Program-made: the position numbers and the translations under genes | Assembly: GCA_036502965.1 (NCBI GenBank) | Contig: DASXXT010000088.1 | Coordinates: forward strand, 1-11,046 | From: Roseiarcus sp036502965 | Lineage (GTDB): Bacteria > Pseudomonadota > Alphaproteobacteria > Rhizobiales > Beijerinckiaceae | Reading direction: 5' to 3' | Length of the DNA: 11,046 nt | In this document: positions 1-6,674 of the stretch, piece by piece | How the letters are laid out: every line of letters starts with the position of its first letter | Numbering within the stretch: the first letter of the stretch is position 1 | The notes under the pieces: generated by a model | Seen by the model: the letters and a program-made list of their open reading frames with translations, nothing else | What the model was told of the DNA's origin: nothing | The model's database searches: none

Positions 1-769
1 CGACCTGGAACACGCGGTTAGGGTCCGAGAAGCCTGCTGGGATGATTTTGATGTTGGGATAGTTCTTCTCGATCGTCGTCCGGAAGGCCGCGTCCCTCTG
101 ATTCACGACATAAGCGTTGGCGTCGAAATAGAGGAAGCCAAGCTCACCCTTGCCCCCCATGGCCTTGGCGAGATTGTCCGCCGTCTTCTGTCCCATTGCG
201 TAGAGATCGTCGCCAACGAGACCCGTATAATCCCTCCCTTGCTGGAATCCCGAGGGCATATTGCTGATCAGCGCGAGTTTGACGCCGGCTTCCGCCGTCT
301 TCTTGAGCGCAGAGCTCAATTCGTCAGGGTTGATGGGCCAGGTGACGATCCCGGACGGCTTCTTCGCCATGATCGTCTGAACCGCATGAGCTTGGTCCGA
401 CGCGCTGAAGTTCGAATTGCTGAGCCCCGCGATCTCGACGCTTAGCGTCTTGAACTCATCTTCCGCGCCTCGTGTGACGGCGTCCGCCCAATCCGAGCTG
501 GTCTGGAAGAGCAGCGCCGCCGAATAGTGTCCGTCGTGCAGCTTCTTGACCTCATCATCGGTAAAGGTGAGCACGCTAGCAGGCTGACCTTTTGCGTCGT
601 TCGGGCCAACGGTCGAGGTGACAATTCCCTTGGTCGCGAATTCCCCGCCGACCATCTTGTCCGCAGCCCAGACGAGGCTCCCGCTCGCCAGGAGGATGGC
701 GCCCGAAAGGAGGATCGGAAGGCCAAATGCCGTCGTTGGGTGGGCCGAAGCGCGTTTGAGGACATTCAT
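1..769 (-). CDS. Sugar ABC transporter periplasmic substrate-binding protein, C-terminus cut by window edge
   Basis: The reading frame is open from an ATG at 769 to the window edge, giving 256 residues with no stop, so the C-terminal part is missing. Residues 1-35 form a signal peptide: basic start MNVLKR, a hydrophobic core, and likely cleavage at VWA-AD. The mature part has the type I periplasmic binding fold of ribose/xylose-type proteins (Peripla_BP_4): SAALLFQTSSDWADAVTRG near the first strand, KPSGIVTWPINPDEL at the usual solute-contact loop, then GDDLYAMGQKTADNLAKAMG, and GFLYFDANAYVVNQRDAAFR in the second lobe. GGAG lies eight bases before the ATG. It follows the GATase1-like gene by 71 bases on the same strand and is not closely similar to the two paralogous binding proteins elsewhere here, so it probably serves a second transporter lying beyond base 1. 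Family assignment is firm. The ligand is unknown. Confidence 0.88.
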   Translation of the reverse strand, partial: MNVLKRASAHPTTAFGLPILLSGAILLASGSLVWAADKMVGGEFATKGIVTSTVGPNDAKGQPASVLTFTDDEVKKLHDGHYSAALLFQTSSDWADAVTRGAEDEFKTLSVEIAGLSNSNFSASDQAHAVQTIMAKKPSGIVTWPINPDELSSALKKTAEAGVKLALISNMPSGFQQGRDYTGLVGDDLYAMGQKTADNLAKAMGGKGELGFLYFDANAYVVNQRDAAFRTTIEKNYPNIKIIPAGFSDPNRVFQV

Positions 770-801
770 GATCTGGACTCCGCCTTTGAGAATTGTTCAC
801 C

Positions 802-822
802 CCGGCGCGACGAAGGCGCCGG
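802..822 (-). other. GC-rich hairpin between GATase1-like gene and binding protein gene
   Basis: A perfect seven-base inverted repeat, CCGGCGC and GCGCCGG around a seven-base loop, lies in the short gap before the binding protein gene. No T-run follows it on the minus strand, so a classical intrinsic terminator is unlikely. In binding-protein operons such hairpins can act as transcript-stabilising or processing signals; that role is inferred here. Confidence 0.4.
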
Positions 823-840
823 ATCGTACCTGCTAGCCTG

Positions 841-1602
841 TCAATGTGCACGTTTCTCCGCGAGCCAGCGGACCAGATTTGTCCAGAGCGGGCCGTAACC
901 CCTCCAGGCCAAGAAGGGCGGGGGGCCCCAGTGGGGTCCGCAATCGGAAGAGAAGATCGCGCTGCGCCCCTGTCCGACGTTGCGCACAGCGACGAATGGA
1001 TCATTGCCGAAGCGAGCGAGCACATCTGCGTCCGGCCGAGCCGTTGATCGGTTGTAGCCCAGGAATTGAGGCCAGTCGGACAGGCCCTTGAGGACGGGGT
1101 GATCGGGTTTGACAAGAGTGGGGGTGACTCCCTGAGGGCACTCAAGGCGATCGTCATAGGGAAACAACTCGATCGGCAGCACGTCCTCGACGGGAGTGCC
1201 TTTGTAATTGCCTTTGGCTTGGATCCCTTGAAAGGTGAGATAGCCGCCGACCATCAAGAGGCCGCCCCCGTCGTTCACGAAGTCACGAATGAGCTGGAGT
1301 CGGTTTGGCCAGCTCTCGGATCGGATCGCCACTCGGTCGGGAAGCAAAAGCGAGTTAGCGCCTATATCGCTAAGGATCACAACGTCGAACGCGTCGATCT
1401 CCTTCCGCGAAAATGGAAACGACTCCATCGCAATGTGGCTCGGCTGATAGGTCACTTCGGCGCCGCCGGCGCGAAGCGCGGCGATCATCTCGGTGCCGCC
1501 CTCATGGTAGGAAGACATGTCGAAGGAATCGAAGCCTTTGGTGTGGATGCTATGCGTCATCCAGGATTCGCCGGCGAAAAGCACCCGTACTGGATCTGGC
1601 AT
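841..1602 (-). CDS. GATase1-like (class I glutamine amidotransferase fold) protein
   Basis: This 253-residue protein of unknown reaction matches, from memory, the GATase1_like family (PF07090). Residues 5-12 (VRVLFAGES) form the first strand of a flavodoxin-like fold. DVVILSDIGANSLLLP (73-88), DGGGLLMVGGYLTF (111-124) and GTPVEDVLPIEL (135-146) are the family's signature stretches, and KPDHPVLKGL (165-173) and GRSAIFSSDCGPHWG (212-226) follow. At the position where true class I amidotransferases have the nucleophile cysteine in a tight turn, this protein has Gly-Gly-Tyr (119-121), so glutamine hydrolysis is not expected. No signal peptide is visible, suggesting a cytoplasmic location. The ATG at 1602 has AGGG and GGAG upstream. 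It sits 33 bases after lacI and 71 bases before a sugar-binding protein gene, so it probably belongs to that second transport unit. Proteins of this family often sit in sugar-uptake clusters (general impression), but no reaction can be assigned. Confidence 0.8.
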   Translation of the reverse strand: MPDPVRVLFAGESWMTHSIHTKGFDSFDMSSYHEGGTEMIAALRAGGAEVTYQPSHIAMESFPFSRKEIDAFDVVILSDIGANSLLLPDRVAIRSESWPNRLQLIRDFVNDGGGLLMVGGYLTFQGIQAKGNYKGTPVEDVLPIELFPYDDRLECPQGVTPTLVKPDHPVLKGLSDWPQFLGYNRSTARPDADVLARFGNDPFVAVRNVGQGRSAIFSSDCGPHWGPPPFLAWRGYGPLWTNLVRWLAEKRAH

Positions 1603-1635
1603 CGGCTCCGATCCCTGAAGGGGTTCTACGATTGC

Positions 1636-2742
1636 TTACTCAACGGCATCCGCAACGCCATCATTTCGGCGGACACTGGCTAAACGTTTAACTCGCGCCT
1701 TTTCCGGCTTCAAGGCCGCCGTTTCCCTCTTGCCTTCGGGAGGGGCGCAGGAGTCGCGGACGATCAATCGCGCCTTGAGGATGACGCGCTGCGGTGGCCC
1801 GCCGTCGCCCCGAATCCGAGCGTGCAGAATGCGCACGCCGTGTTCGGCCAGCGCCTCGATCGGCTGTCGAGCCGTGGTCAGACACGGTGCAAACGCGCTC
1901 GCCCATGGAAAATCGTCGATGCCGGCTAAAGAGATGTCAGACGGACACGCGAGGCCAAGCTCCGTTATGGCCTGCATGACTCCGATCACCATCTCGTTGT
2001 TTGAAACAAAAAGGGCGGTCGGACGTCGAGACGCGACCAAGAGATCGCGAGAGAGTTCCCGCGCCCGATCCTGCCGGAAGTCCGCATAGATCACCGGAGC
2101 TTCAGCCGGGTCGAGCCCGAACTCCGCCAACGCGGCCCGGAAGCCATCAAGACGCTCCGTCGTATTGGAAAGGTGACGCCATCCGGCGATTGCGGCAACG
2201 TGGGCGTGACAGAGCGACAAGATGTGACGCGTCACGTCCAAGGCCGCCTGACGATTGTCGATGGACACTCCGTCGAAGCGCGACTCGGGGATCACGCGGT
2301 CGATCATGACGATCGGGCGGCGAAAGTTTGAAATGGGTGGTTCGAAATACATAGACGGTGGACCGGTTGGGGCCAGGAGAACGCCCTCCACCCGATGCGC
2401 CGCTAAGAGACGAAGCGCTGACAGCTCTTTTGCTGGGTCGTGATCGGCTTCGCAGAGTAGAACGTTGTAGCCAAGCGGATCGGCGATCGAGCCAATGCGT
2501 CGCACGAGTTCGGAGAAGAAGGGGTTAGTGATGTCGGCGACGACGACGCCTATCAACCGCGTCGATTGCATGCGCAAGCCCTGCGCGACTCTCGATGGCG
2601 CGAAGCCGAGCTGCGCCACAGCTTCTTGGACCCGCGCCCTGAGCGGCGCGCTGACGAAGCTCGTCCCGTTGATGACGTTTGAGACCGTCGCCGTCGACAC
2701 CCGGGCGAGACGCGCAACGTCCTTGATTGTCGGGTTCGGCAA
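1636..2742 (-). CDS. LacI-family transcriptional regulator
   Basis: This is a 368-residue one-component repressor. Residues 5-24 (TIKDVARLARVSTATVSNVI) are the LacI helix-turn-helix, and residues 48-58 around APSRVAQGLRM form the hinge helix that inserts in the minor groove. From residue 62 (RLIGVVVADITNPFFSELV) to about 330 is the periplasmic-binding-protein-like effector domain, containing RPIVMIDR, DNRQAALDVTRHIL, PTALFVSNNEMVIGVM and GIDDFPWA. The start is TTG at 2742, chosen because GAGG lies six bases upstream and it leaves the normal short lead before the helix-turn-helix. The last 30 or so residues form a basic tail beyond the usual family length of about 330-345. It lies between a complete transporter operon and the GATase1-like/binding protein unit, so control of one or both is likely. 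The effector is probably a sugar related to the transported solute. Confidence 0.93.
   Translation of the reverse strand: MPNPTIKDVARLARVSTATVSNVINGTSFVSAPLRARVQEAVAQLGFAPSRVAQGLRMQSTRLIGVVVADITNPFFSELVRRIGSIADPLGYNVLLCEADHDPAKELSALRLLAAHRVEGVLLAPTGPPSMYFEPPISNFRRPIVMIDRVIPESRFDGVSIDNRQAALDVTRHILSLCHAHVAAIAGWRHLSNTTERLDGFRAALAEFGLDPAEAPVIYADFRQDRARELSRDLLVASRRPTALFVSNNEMVIGVMQAITELGLACPSDISLAGIDDFPWASAFAPCLTTARQPIEALAEHGVRILHARIRGDGGPPQRVILKARLIVRDSCAPPEGKRETAALKPEKARVKRLASVRRNDGVADAVE
1681..1690. promoter_or_regulatory. Candidate LacI-family operator TAAACGTTTA
   Basis: This ten-base perfect palindrome contains AAACGTTT, which matches the AANCGNTT core common to LacI-family operators. It lies inside the last codons of lacI, about 80 bases before the start of the GATase1-like gene. 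That is a suitable distance for an operator at a promoter serving the downstream unit. It could be a chance palindrome within the Val-Lys-Arg-Leu codons. Confidence 0.4.
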
Positions 2743-2841
2743 GGTGCGCCTCGTTGTTCGGAACCGGAAGAGAGCCCTGGACCGTTATTGACCGGCAGTC
2801 TCTCTCGCCGCCTTTTCAACGAAGATCAAGCTTGCGGCTTC

Positions 2842-2857
2842 GCCGCCGGAAGGCGGC
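2842..2857 (-). other. Hairpin after binding protein gene, possible transcript end or stabiliser
   Basis: The six-base stem GCCGCC/GGCGGC with a four-base loop starts 13 bases past the binding protein stop codon. There is no following T-run on the minus strand, so rho-independent termination is weak at best. The position fits a 3' stabilising hairpin for the abundant binding-protein message or a partial break before lacI. The rest of the 128-base gap (2743-2870) shows no convincing promoter. Confidence 0.4.
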
Positions 2858-2870
2858 TTGCACCACGCCC

Positions 2871-3812
2871 TCAGTCGCAATCGCCTTTGTATTCGTACTT
2901 GTCGGCGGTCGCGGTGTCGCCGCTCTTTATCGTGACAATCTCGGTCAGCGTCGTCTTGTCCAACTTGTTGCCCTTGATGAGCTTTGCCGCGGATTCCATG
3001 GCGACCTCGCCCTCCTGCTTCGGATCCTGCGCGATCAGGGCTTGGATGCCGCCGTTCTTGAGCGTGCTGACCTCAGCGCTCGCCGCGTCGTAAGCGACGA
3101 CCTTCACCCTTCCCAGAGCGCCGGCCTGGCGGAGGCCGGTCAACGCACCGATCGCGCCCTGATCGTTTGTCGAGAAGAGGCCCGCGAGCTTCGGATGGGC
3201 GGACAGAGTCGAGGTCACGATTTCGGCCGCCTTCTGGGGATCATCGCTTTGATATTGCGCGCCGAGATAGACAATGCCGGGATATTTCTTCAGTTCCTCC
3301 TCAAAACCTGTCGTGCGCGCGTCCTGCGCGGCGGAGCCGGGCGGCTGGGTGATGACGAGCACTTCTCCCTTGCCCTCAAGCAGCGCGTTGATTGCATCGG
3401 CGGCGAGCCCCCCTCCTTGGGCATTGTCCGTCACAATCTGAGTCTGGACGAAGGAATTGTCCTCGATCGTCTGGTCGACGGTCACGATCTTGGTTCCGCG
3501 ATCGGCGAGCTGCTTCATCGGCGCGATCAACGCCTTTGCGTCGGTCGGCACGATAACCGCGACAGCAGGCGTCGTTGCCGCTACCGCGTTGACGACCGGG
3601 ATCTGGCTGTCGGCGGCAAATTGGTCTGGCGCCGAAATCGTGAGGGCAAGGCCAAGCTCCTTTGCTTTCGCCTTCGCTCCACAGGCGAGCGCCTGATAGA
3701 AAGGACTTCCCTTCACGCCGAGCACGACCGCGACCGCTGGGTCGGCTGCCTCAGCAGCCGATGAGGCTGCGAGAAGCGCGAAAGCAGCGGCGGCGCCAAC
3801 TGTCATTTTCAT
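2871..3812 (-). CDS. Periplasmic sugar-binding protein of FrcB/RbsB type
   Basis: This 313-residue secreted receptor would deliver solute to the adjacent permease. Residues 1-23 are a signal peptide with likely cleavage at AEA-AD. The mature Peripla_BP_4 fold shows VVLGVKGSPFYQALACGA (29-46), a first-lobe core PVVNAVAATTPAVAVIVPTD, the hinge region GTKIVTVDQTIEDNSF, then GEVLVITQPPGSAAQDAR, DDPQKAAEIVTSTLSAHP, GLFSTNDQGAIGALTGLRQAG and VVAYDAASAEV. Its only two cysteines are C44 and C312, both conserved in the paralogue at 8526-9497, so a disulfide joining the N-terminal lobe to the extreme C-terminus is plausible. The ATG at 3812 has AGGGAGAAGG just upstream, stronger than most genes here, as expected for a highly expressed receptor. 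It follows the permease by 25 bases and closes the transporter operon. The ligand is unknown. Confidence 0.93.
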   Translation of the reverse strand: MKMTVGAAAAFALLAASSAAEAADPAVAVVLGVKGSPFYQALACGAKAKAKELGLALTISAPDQFAADSQIPVVNAVAATTPAVAVIVPTDAKALIAPMKQLADRGTKIVTVDQTIEDNSFVQTQIVTDNAQGGGLAADAINALLEGKGEVLVITQPPGSAAQDARTTGFEEELKKYPGIVYLGAQYQSDDPQKAAEIVTSTLSAHPKLAGLFSTNDQGAIGALTGLRQAGALGRVKVVAYDAASAEVSTLKNGGIQALIAQDPKQEGEVAMESAAKLIKGNKLDKTTLTEIVTIKSGDTATADKYEYKGDCD

Positions 3813-3837
3813 AAGCCTTCTCCCTGTTACTGCAGCC

Positions 3838-4881
3838 TCAGCTGCGTTCTCGAGCCCTTCGCTTGAGCTGATCGATCCATACGGCGAGGATGAGAACTGC
3901 GCCGGTCGCCACGGTTTGCCAGAACGGCGGAATACCGATGATCACAAAGCCATTCAGAAGTACGATTGGGATGAACACGCCGACCACGGTTCCGGCGATG
4001 CTGCCAATCCCGCCGAACAGGCTCGTGCCGCCAAGCACGACGGCGGAGATCGTTGACAGGTTGTCCATGGCGTGGCCGCCGATCGTCGTCGTCGCAAAGC
4101 GCGCGGTCGACATCATCGCGGCGAGCCCAGCGAGCGTGCCCGACAGCACGTAGATTGCGACGAGCTTGCGCCCGACCTGGATTCCCGCCCGCCGCGCGGC
4201 CTCCTTGTCAGAGCCGACGGCGAACACGTGAACGCCGAAGCGGGTGAGATGAAGGACCACCGCACCGACAAGGGCGACGGCAGCCGCGATCACGACAAGC
4301 ACGGGAACGCCGGCGATTGCTCCGGACCCGATCGCGTCGACCAGGATCTCCGGGACGGCCCGGATGTCGGTGCCGTTCGTGAGGATTTGCGCAAAGCCAA
4401 GCGCCATGCCGAAGGTGCCAAGCGTGACGATGAGCGGGGGGATGCGCGCGGTGGCGACAAGTGCGCCGTTGATGGCGCCCCAGAAGGCTCCGCTCACGAG
4501 CGCAACAATTAGCCCGACAAAAACGACGCCCCATCCGCCCTGCGTCGTGCCGTAGGTTCCGCCGGCCGTGCCCGAGATGCGGAGCATGATCTGCGCCGAC
4601 GCGATTGAGGCGAAGACGAGAACCGTGCCGACGGAGAGGTCGATCCCACCCGCGATGATCACAAAAGTTTGCCCGACCGACAGAACGAGAAGAATTGCCG
4701 CATTGATGGCGAGCATCGACAAATTGAAGCTCGACCCGAACTGTTCCGGGCGCAAGATCGTGAAGATCGCAATCAACGCGATGAGCAGAACAAAAATCCA
4801 CCCCCCGCCAAGGAGCCGGGTCCAGCGCTCAAGCGGTGAGAGTCGTTCGTCCTCCGGTTCGCTCAAGGAGGTTGCGCTCAT
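3838..4881 (-). CDS. Sugar ABC transporter permease, RbsC/FrcC type
   Basis: This is a 347-residue inner-membrane permease of the branched-chain/ribose superfamily (BPD_transp_2). After a charged cytoplasmic lead (1-25) it has a membrane span at 27-43 and further hydrophobic segments at about 55-102, 119-141, 147-168, 186-212, 239-259, 276-312 and 322-337. The family signature VIIAGGIDLSVGTVLVF (74-90) is intact, as is the cytoplasmic coupling region GSDKEAARRAGIQVGRKL (223-240) that contacts the ATPase, and LGGTSLFGGIGSIAGTVVG (283-301) near the end. Length is normal. The ATG at 4881 overlaps the ATPase stop as ATGA, with GAGGAG eight bases upstream. It would form a homodimer channel with the neighbouring ATPase and binding protein. 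The gene shows no damage. Confidence 0.94.
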   Translation of the reverse strand: MSATSLSEPEDERLSPLERWTRLLGGGWIFVLLIALIAIFTILRPEQFGSSFNLSMLAINAAILLVLSVGQTFVIIAGGIDLSVGTVLVFASIASAQIMLRISGTAGGTYGTTQGGWGVVFVGLIVALVSGAFWGAINGALVATARIPPLIVTLGTFGMALGFAQILTNGTDIRAVPEILVDAIGSGAIAGVPVLVVIAAAVALVGAVVLHLTRFGVHVFAVGSDKEAARRAGIQVGRKLVAIYVLSGTLAGLAAMMSTARFATTTIGGHAMDNLSTISAVVLGGTSLFGGIGSIAGTVVGVFIPIVLLNGFVIIGIPPFWQTVATGAVLILAVWIDQLKRRARERS

Positions 4882-5638
4882 GCCACGCGCTCCTCGACTG
4901 ATCCACTGGTCATCGCCGCCACTAGCCGGTCTACATTCGCGTCCTGCGCCGAGAACTGAGCCACGCGACGTCCAAGACGGAGAACCTCGATGCGGTCCGC
5001 GACGGCGAGCACCTGGGGCATATTGTGACTGATGAGGACAACTGCGAGCCTTGGTCGCGAACCTGCCTGATCAGGTCGAGCACGCGTCCAGTCTGCACGA
5101 CGCCCAAGGCCGCCGTGGGTTCGTCCATGAAGATGACGCGGTCCGCCCACATCGCAGCGCGCGCAATCGCGACCGACTGACGCTGCCCTCCGGACAGGGA
5201 AGACACCGGAGCGCGAGGCGAGCGAAGCCGCACGCCCAAACGCTCGAATTGCTCCCCGGCCTGCCGGCGCATCGCCGTGCGGTTGACGAAGCCGAACTGG
5301 CCTAGCAGGCCCGGCAGGACGATCTCGCGGCCGAGAAACAGATTCTCGAAAGGCGGTAGGTCGGCAGCAAGAGCGAGATCCTGATAAACCGTCGCGATGC
5401 CGTGAGCCTGCGCGTCGTTGGGGGAATTGAACGCGACCGGCTTGCCGGCGACAAGGATCTGCCCTTCATCTGGCCGGTCCGCGCCAGAAAGGATTTTCAC
5501 AAGCGTCGACTTCCCGGCGCCGTTGTCGCCGATGAGGGCGCAGATTTCCCCCGCGTGGACAGCGAAGTCAGCGCCATCGAGTGCGCGCACATGCCCGAAC
5601 CGGCGACTGATCGCACGGGCTTCGAGCAGCGGCGTCAT
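4878..5638 (-). pseudogene. Sugar ABC transporter ATP-binding protein, FrcA type, broken by a one-base frameshift
   Basis: This is a single-domain nucleotide-binding subunit for the adjacent permease. From the ATG at 5638 the frame carries Walker A GDNGAGKST (37-45), Q-loop Gln86 in YQDLALA, signature LSGGQ (148-152) and Walker B VIFMDEP (168-174). After VRDQG (about residue 197) the frame slips: the expected continuation LAVVLISHNMPQVLAVADRI, including H-loop His205, lies in another frame from about base 5047 down to a TGA at 4878. One extra C near base 5048, making GGC CTC, restores a 253-residue protein of normal length. As read, the protein runs into unrelated residues and stops at 4931, lacking the H-loop. 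The ATG overlaps the upstream gene by one base, with GAGGGG eight bases before it. The restored stop overlaps the permease start as ATGA. A sequence error is as likely as a real recent mutation, since everything else is intact. Confidence 0.88.
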
Positions 5639-5943
5639 CAGGGCGACCCCTCGATCGCAAGGCCGATGTTGTTCGCGAACGCGTTGAGTTCGCCATATTC
5701 CGCAGCCGTTAGCGCGGACCAATGTTCGAACGCGGCCTCCGCGCTCGGAAATCTCCAAATCTCGACGGTCTCGAAATCTTGCTGACCCCGGATATGATAG
5801 CGGCCGACGCGCGAACCGCCCGCGGCGAGTGATGCTTCTGCCGTCGCCGCCCATATCTTCTCGTGGGCCGCCTGGGTCGTGGCGTTGAGGCCATACCAAT
5901 GGGGTCTCGGCCTCGCATAATGGATCCAGATGCACTCGCTCAT
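5638..5943 (-). CDS. Small alpha/beta protein of unknown function, single unit
   Basis: This 101-residue soluble protein without signal peptide or membrane segment has a strand-helix-strand-strand-helix-strand pattern. It begins with IWIHYARPRPHWYGL (5-19), then a helix TQAAHEKIWAATAEASLA, strand RVGRYHIRG, strand FETVEIWRFPS (57-67), helix AEAAFEHWSALT and a closing segment NNIGLAIEG. The layout suggests a ferredoxin-like dimeric alpha/beta barrel. It recalls, from memory and not certainly, DUF6616-type proteins. It resembles each half of the preceding 242-residue protein, especially at GRYHI versus GRHRI and WRFPS versus WEAPS. It starts two bases after that gene and its TGA overlaps the ATPase ATG by one base, so it is part of the same operon. 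Function is unknown; binding or turnover of the imported solute is possible. Confidence 0.82.
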   Translation of the reverse strand: MSECIWIHYARPRPHWYGLNATTQAAHEKIWAATAEASLAAGGSRVGRYHIRGQQDFETVEIWRFPSAEAAFEHWSALTAAEYGELNAFANNIGLAIEGSP

Positions 5944-5945
5944 AA

Positions 5946-6674
5946 TCAGTCCGCGTCGGGTTTAATGAAGTCGGCAAGCGGACGAAGCCGGCCGACATAG
6001 TGTCGCGAGGTCGTGAACTTGAAATCCGCAGCCGCCTCGTGGCCTTGCATCGCGAGGTCTACCGAGCCGAGCGAGGGCGCCTCCCACAGCCCCGCATGAT
6101 GCCAGCGGCTCGCCCAATCGATTCGATGCCGTCCAGCAATGTTGATGCCAAGCGCTACGTCGCCCTTGAATGCGACGTCACATTCCTCGTCGTAGGCGCG
6201 ACGCTTCGCTTTCGTCGCGGCGGACCAGGCATCATTCCACTCCCACAGCGCGAGAAAGCCCCAGGAATGGTCCGACTGCGCACCACGCCCCTGCACCGTA
6301 GAGAACTCCCTCGGGCCGAGGAGCCATTCCGTGGCAAACCGGCGGGCCCAGCCTGCTTGCTCGAGACGGACCGTGCCGGCAAGCGCCGCCGACAGGGAAG
6401 GCGCCTCGAAAGCACCCACCATATCCACGTCATGCGCGAAACCGGTGTCGAAGACGTGGGGATCAGCTGGTGCATTCGGTTCGAACATCGCTCGAACCGA
6501 CATGAGCCATCCCTCGGCCTGCAGCGCCTGCAAGAGGGTCTCCAGCCGCCGGGCCTGGTCATATCCGAAGACGCCGCTCGCAAGCGGCTGACGCTTCGCG
6601 GCGAAAGCGACCAGGCAACGGCCGCCCTTCTCCGCGGCGGCGAAAACGTCCGTGGCTTCTGTGAGAAGCGTCAT
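5946..6674 (-). CDS. Protein of unknown function with two tandem alpha/beta units
   Basis: This 242-residue cytoplasmic protein starts at the ATG at 6674, which overlaps the upstream stop as ATGA. The same frame is open further upstream, but that part lies entirely inside the preceding gene. Two related halves are visible. Residues 18-128 end with VGAFEAPSLSAALAG and FATEWLLGPRE; residues 138-237 hold WGFLALWEWND, AGRHRIDW, AGLWEAPSLGS and YVGRLRPLADF. The shared E-A-P-S-L after a strand, followed by a helix and a late strand, points to internal duplication, so one chain could form the two-unit barrel that the neighbouring 101-residue protein would form as a dimer. Candidate polar residues for a ligand pocket include H73, H81, H192 and H193. 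No known enzyme motif was recognised. Conserved packing with the transporter suggests a role in metabolism of the solute. Confidence 0.82.
   Translation of the reverse strand: MTLLTEATDVFAAAEKGGRCLVAFAAKRQPLASGVFGYDQARRLETLLQALQAEGWLMSVRAMFEPNAPADPHVFDTGFAHDVDMVGAFEAPSLSAALAGTVRLEQAGWARRFATEWLLGPREFSTVQGRGAQSDHSWGFLALWEWNDAWSAATKAKRRAYDEECDVAFKGDVALGINIAGRHRIDWASRWHHAGLWEAPSLGSVDLAMQGHEAAADFKFTTSRHYVGRLRPLADFIKPDAD

Noticed and set aside
2842..2857. Rho-independent terminator after the operon receptor
   Set aside because: The hairpin is real but short and no T-run follows on the transcribed strand, so it is listed only as a hairpin.
2727..3764. 345-codon plus-strand frame opposite the binding protein gene
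   Set aside because: It is antisense to a well-supported receptor with signal peptide and family motifs. It shows no domain and the usual Arg/Leu-rich shadow composition.
5639..5998. N-terminal extension of the ABC ATPase frame up to 5998
   Set aside because: The ATPase homology begins exactly at the ATG at 5638, which has a good ribosome site. The extension is the out-of-frame reading of the 101-residue gene.
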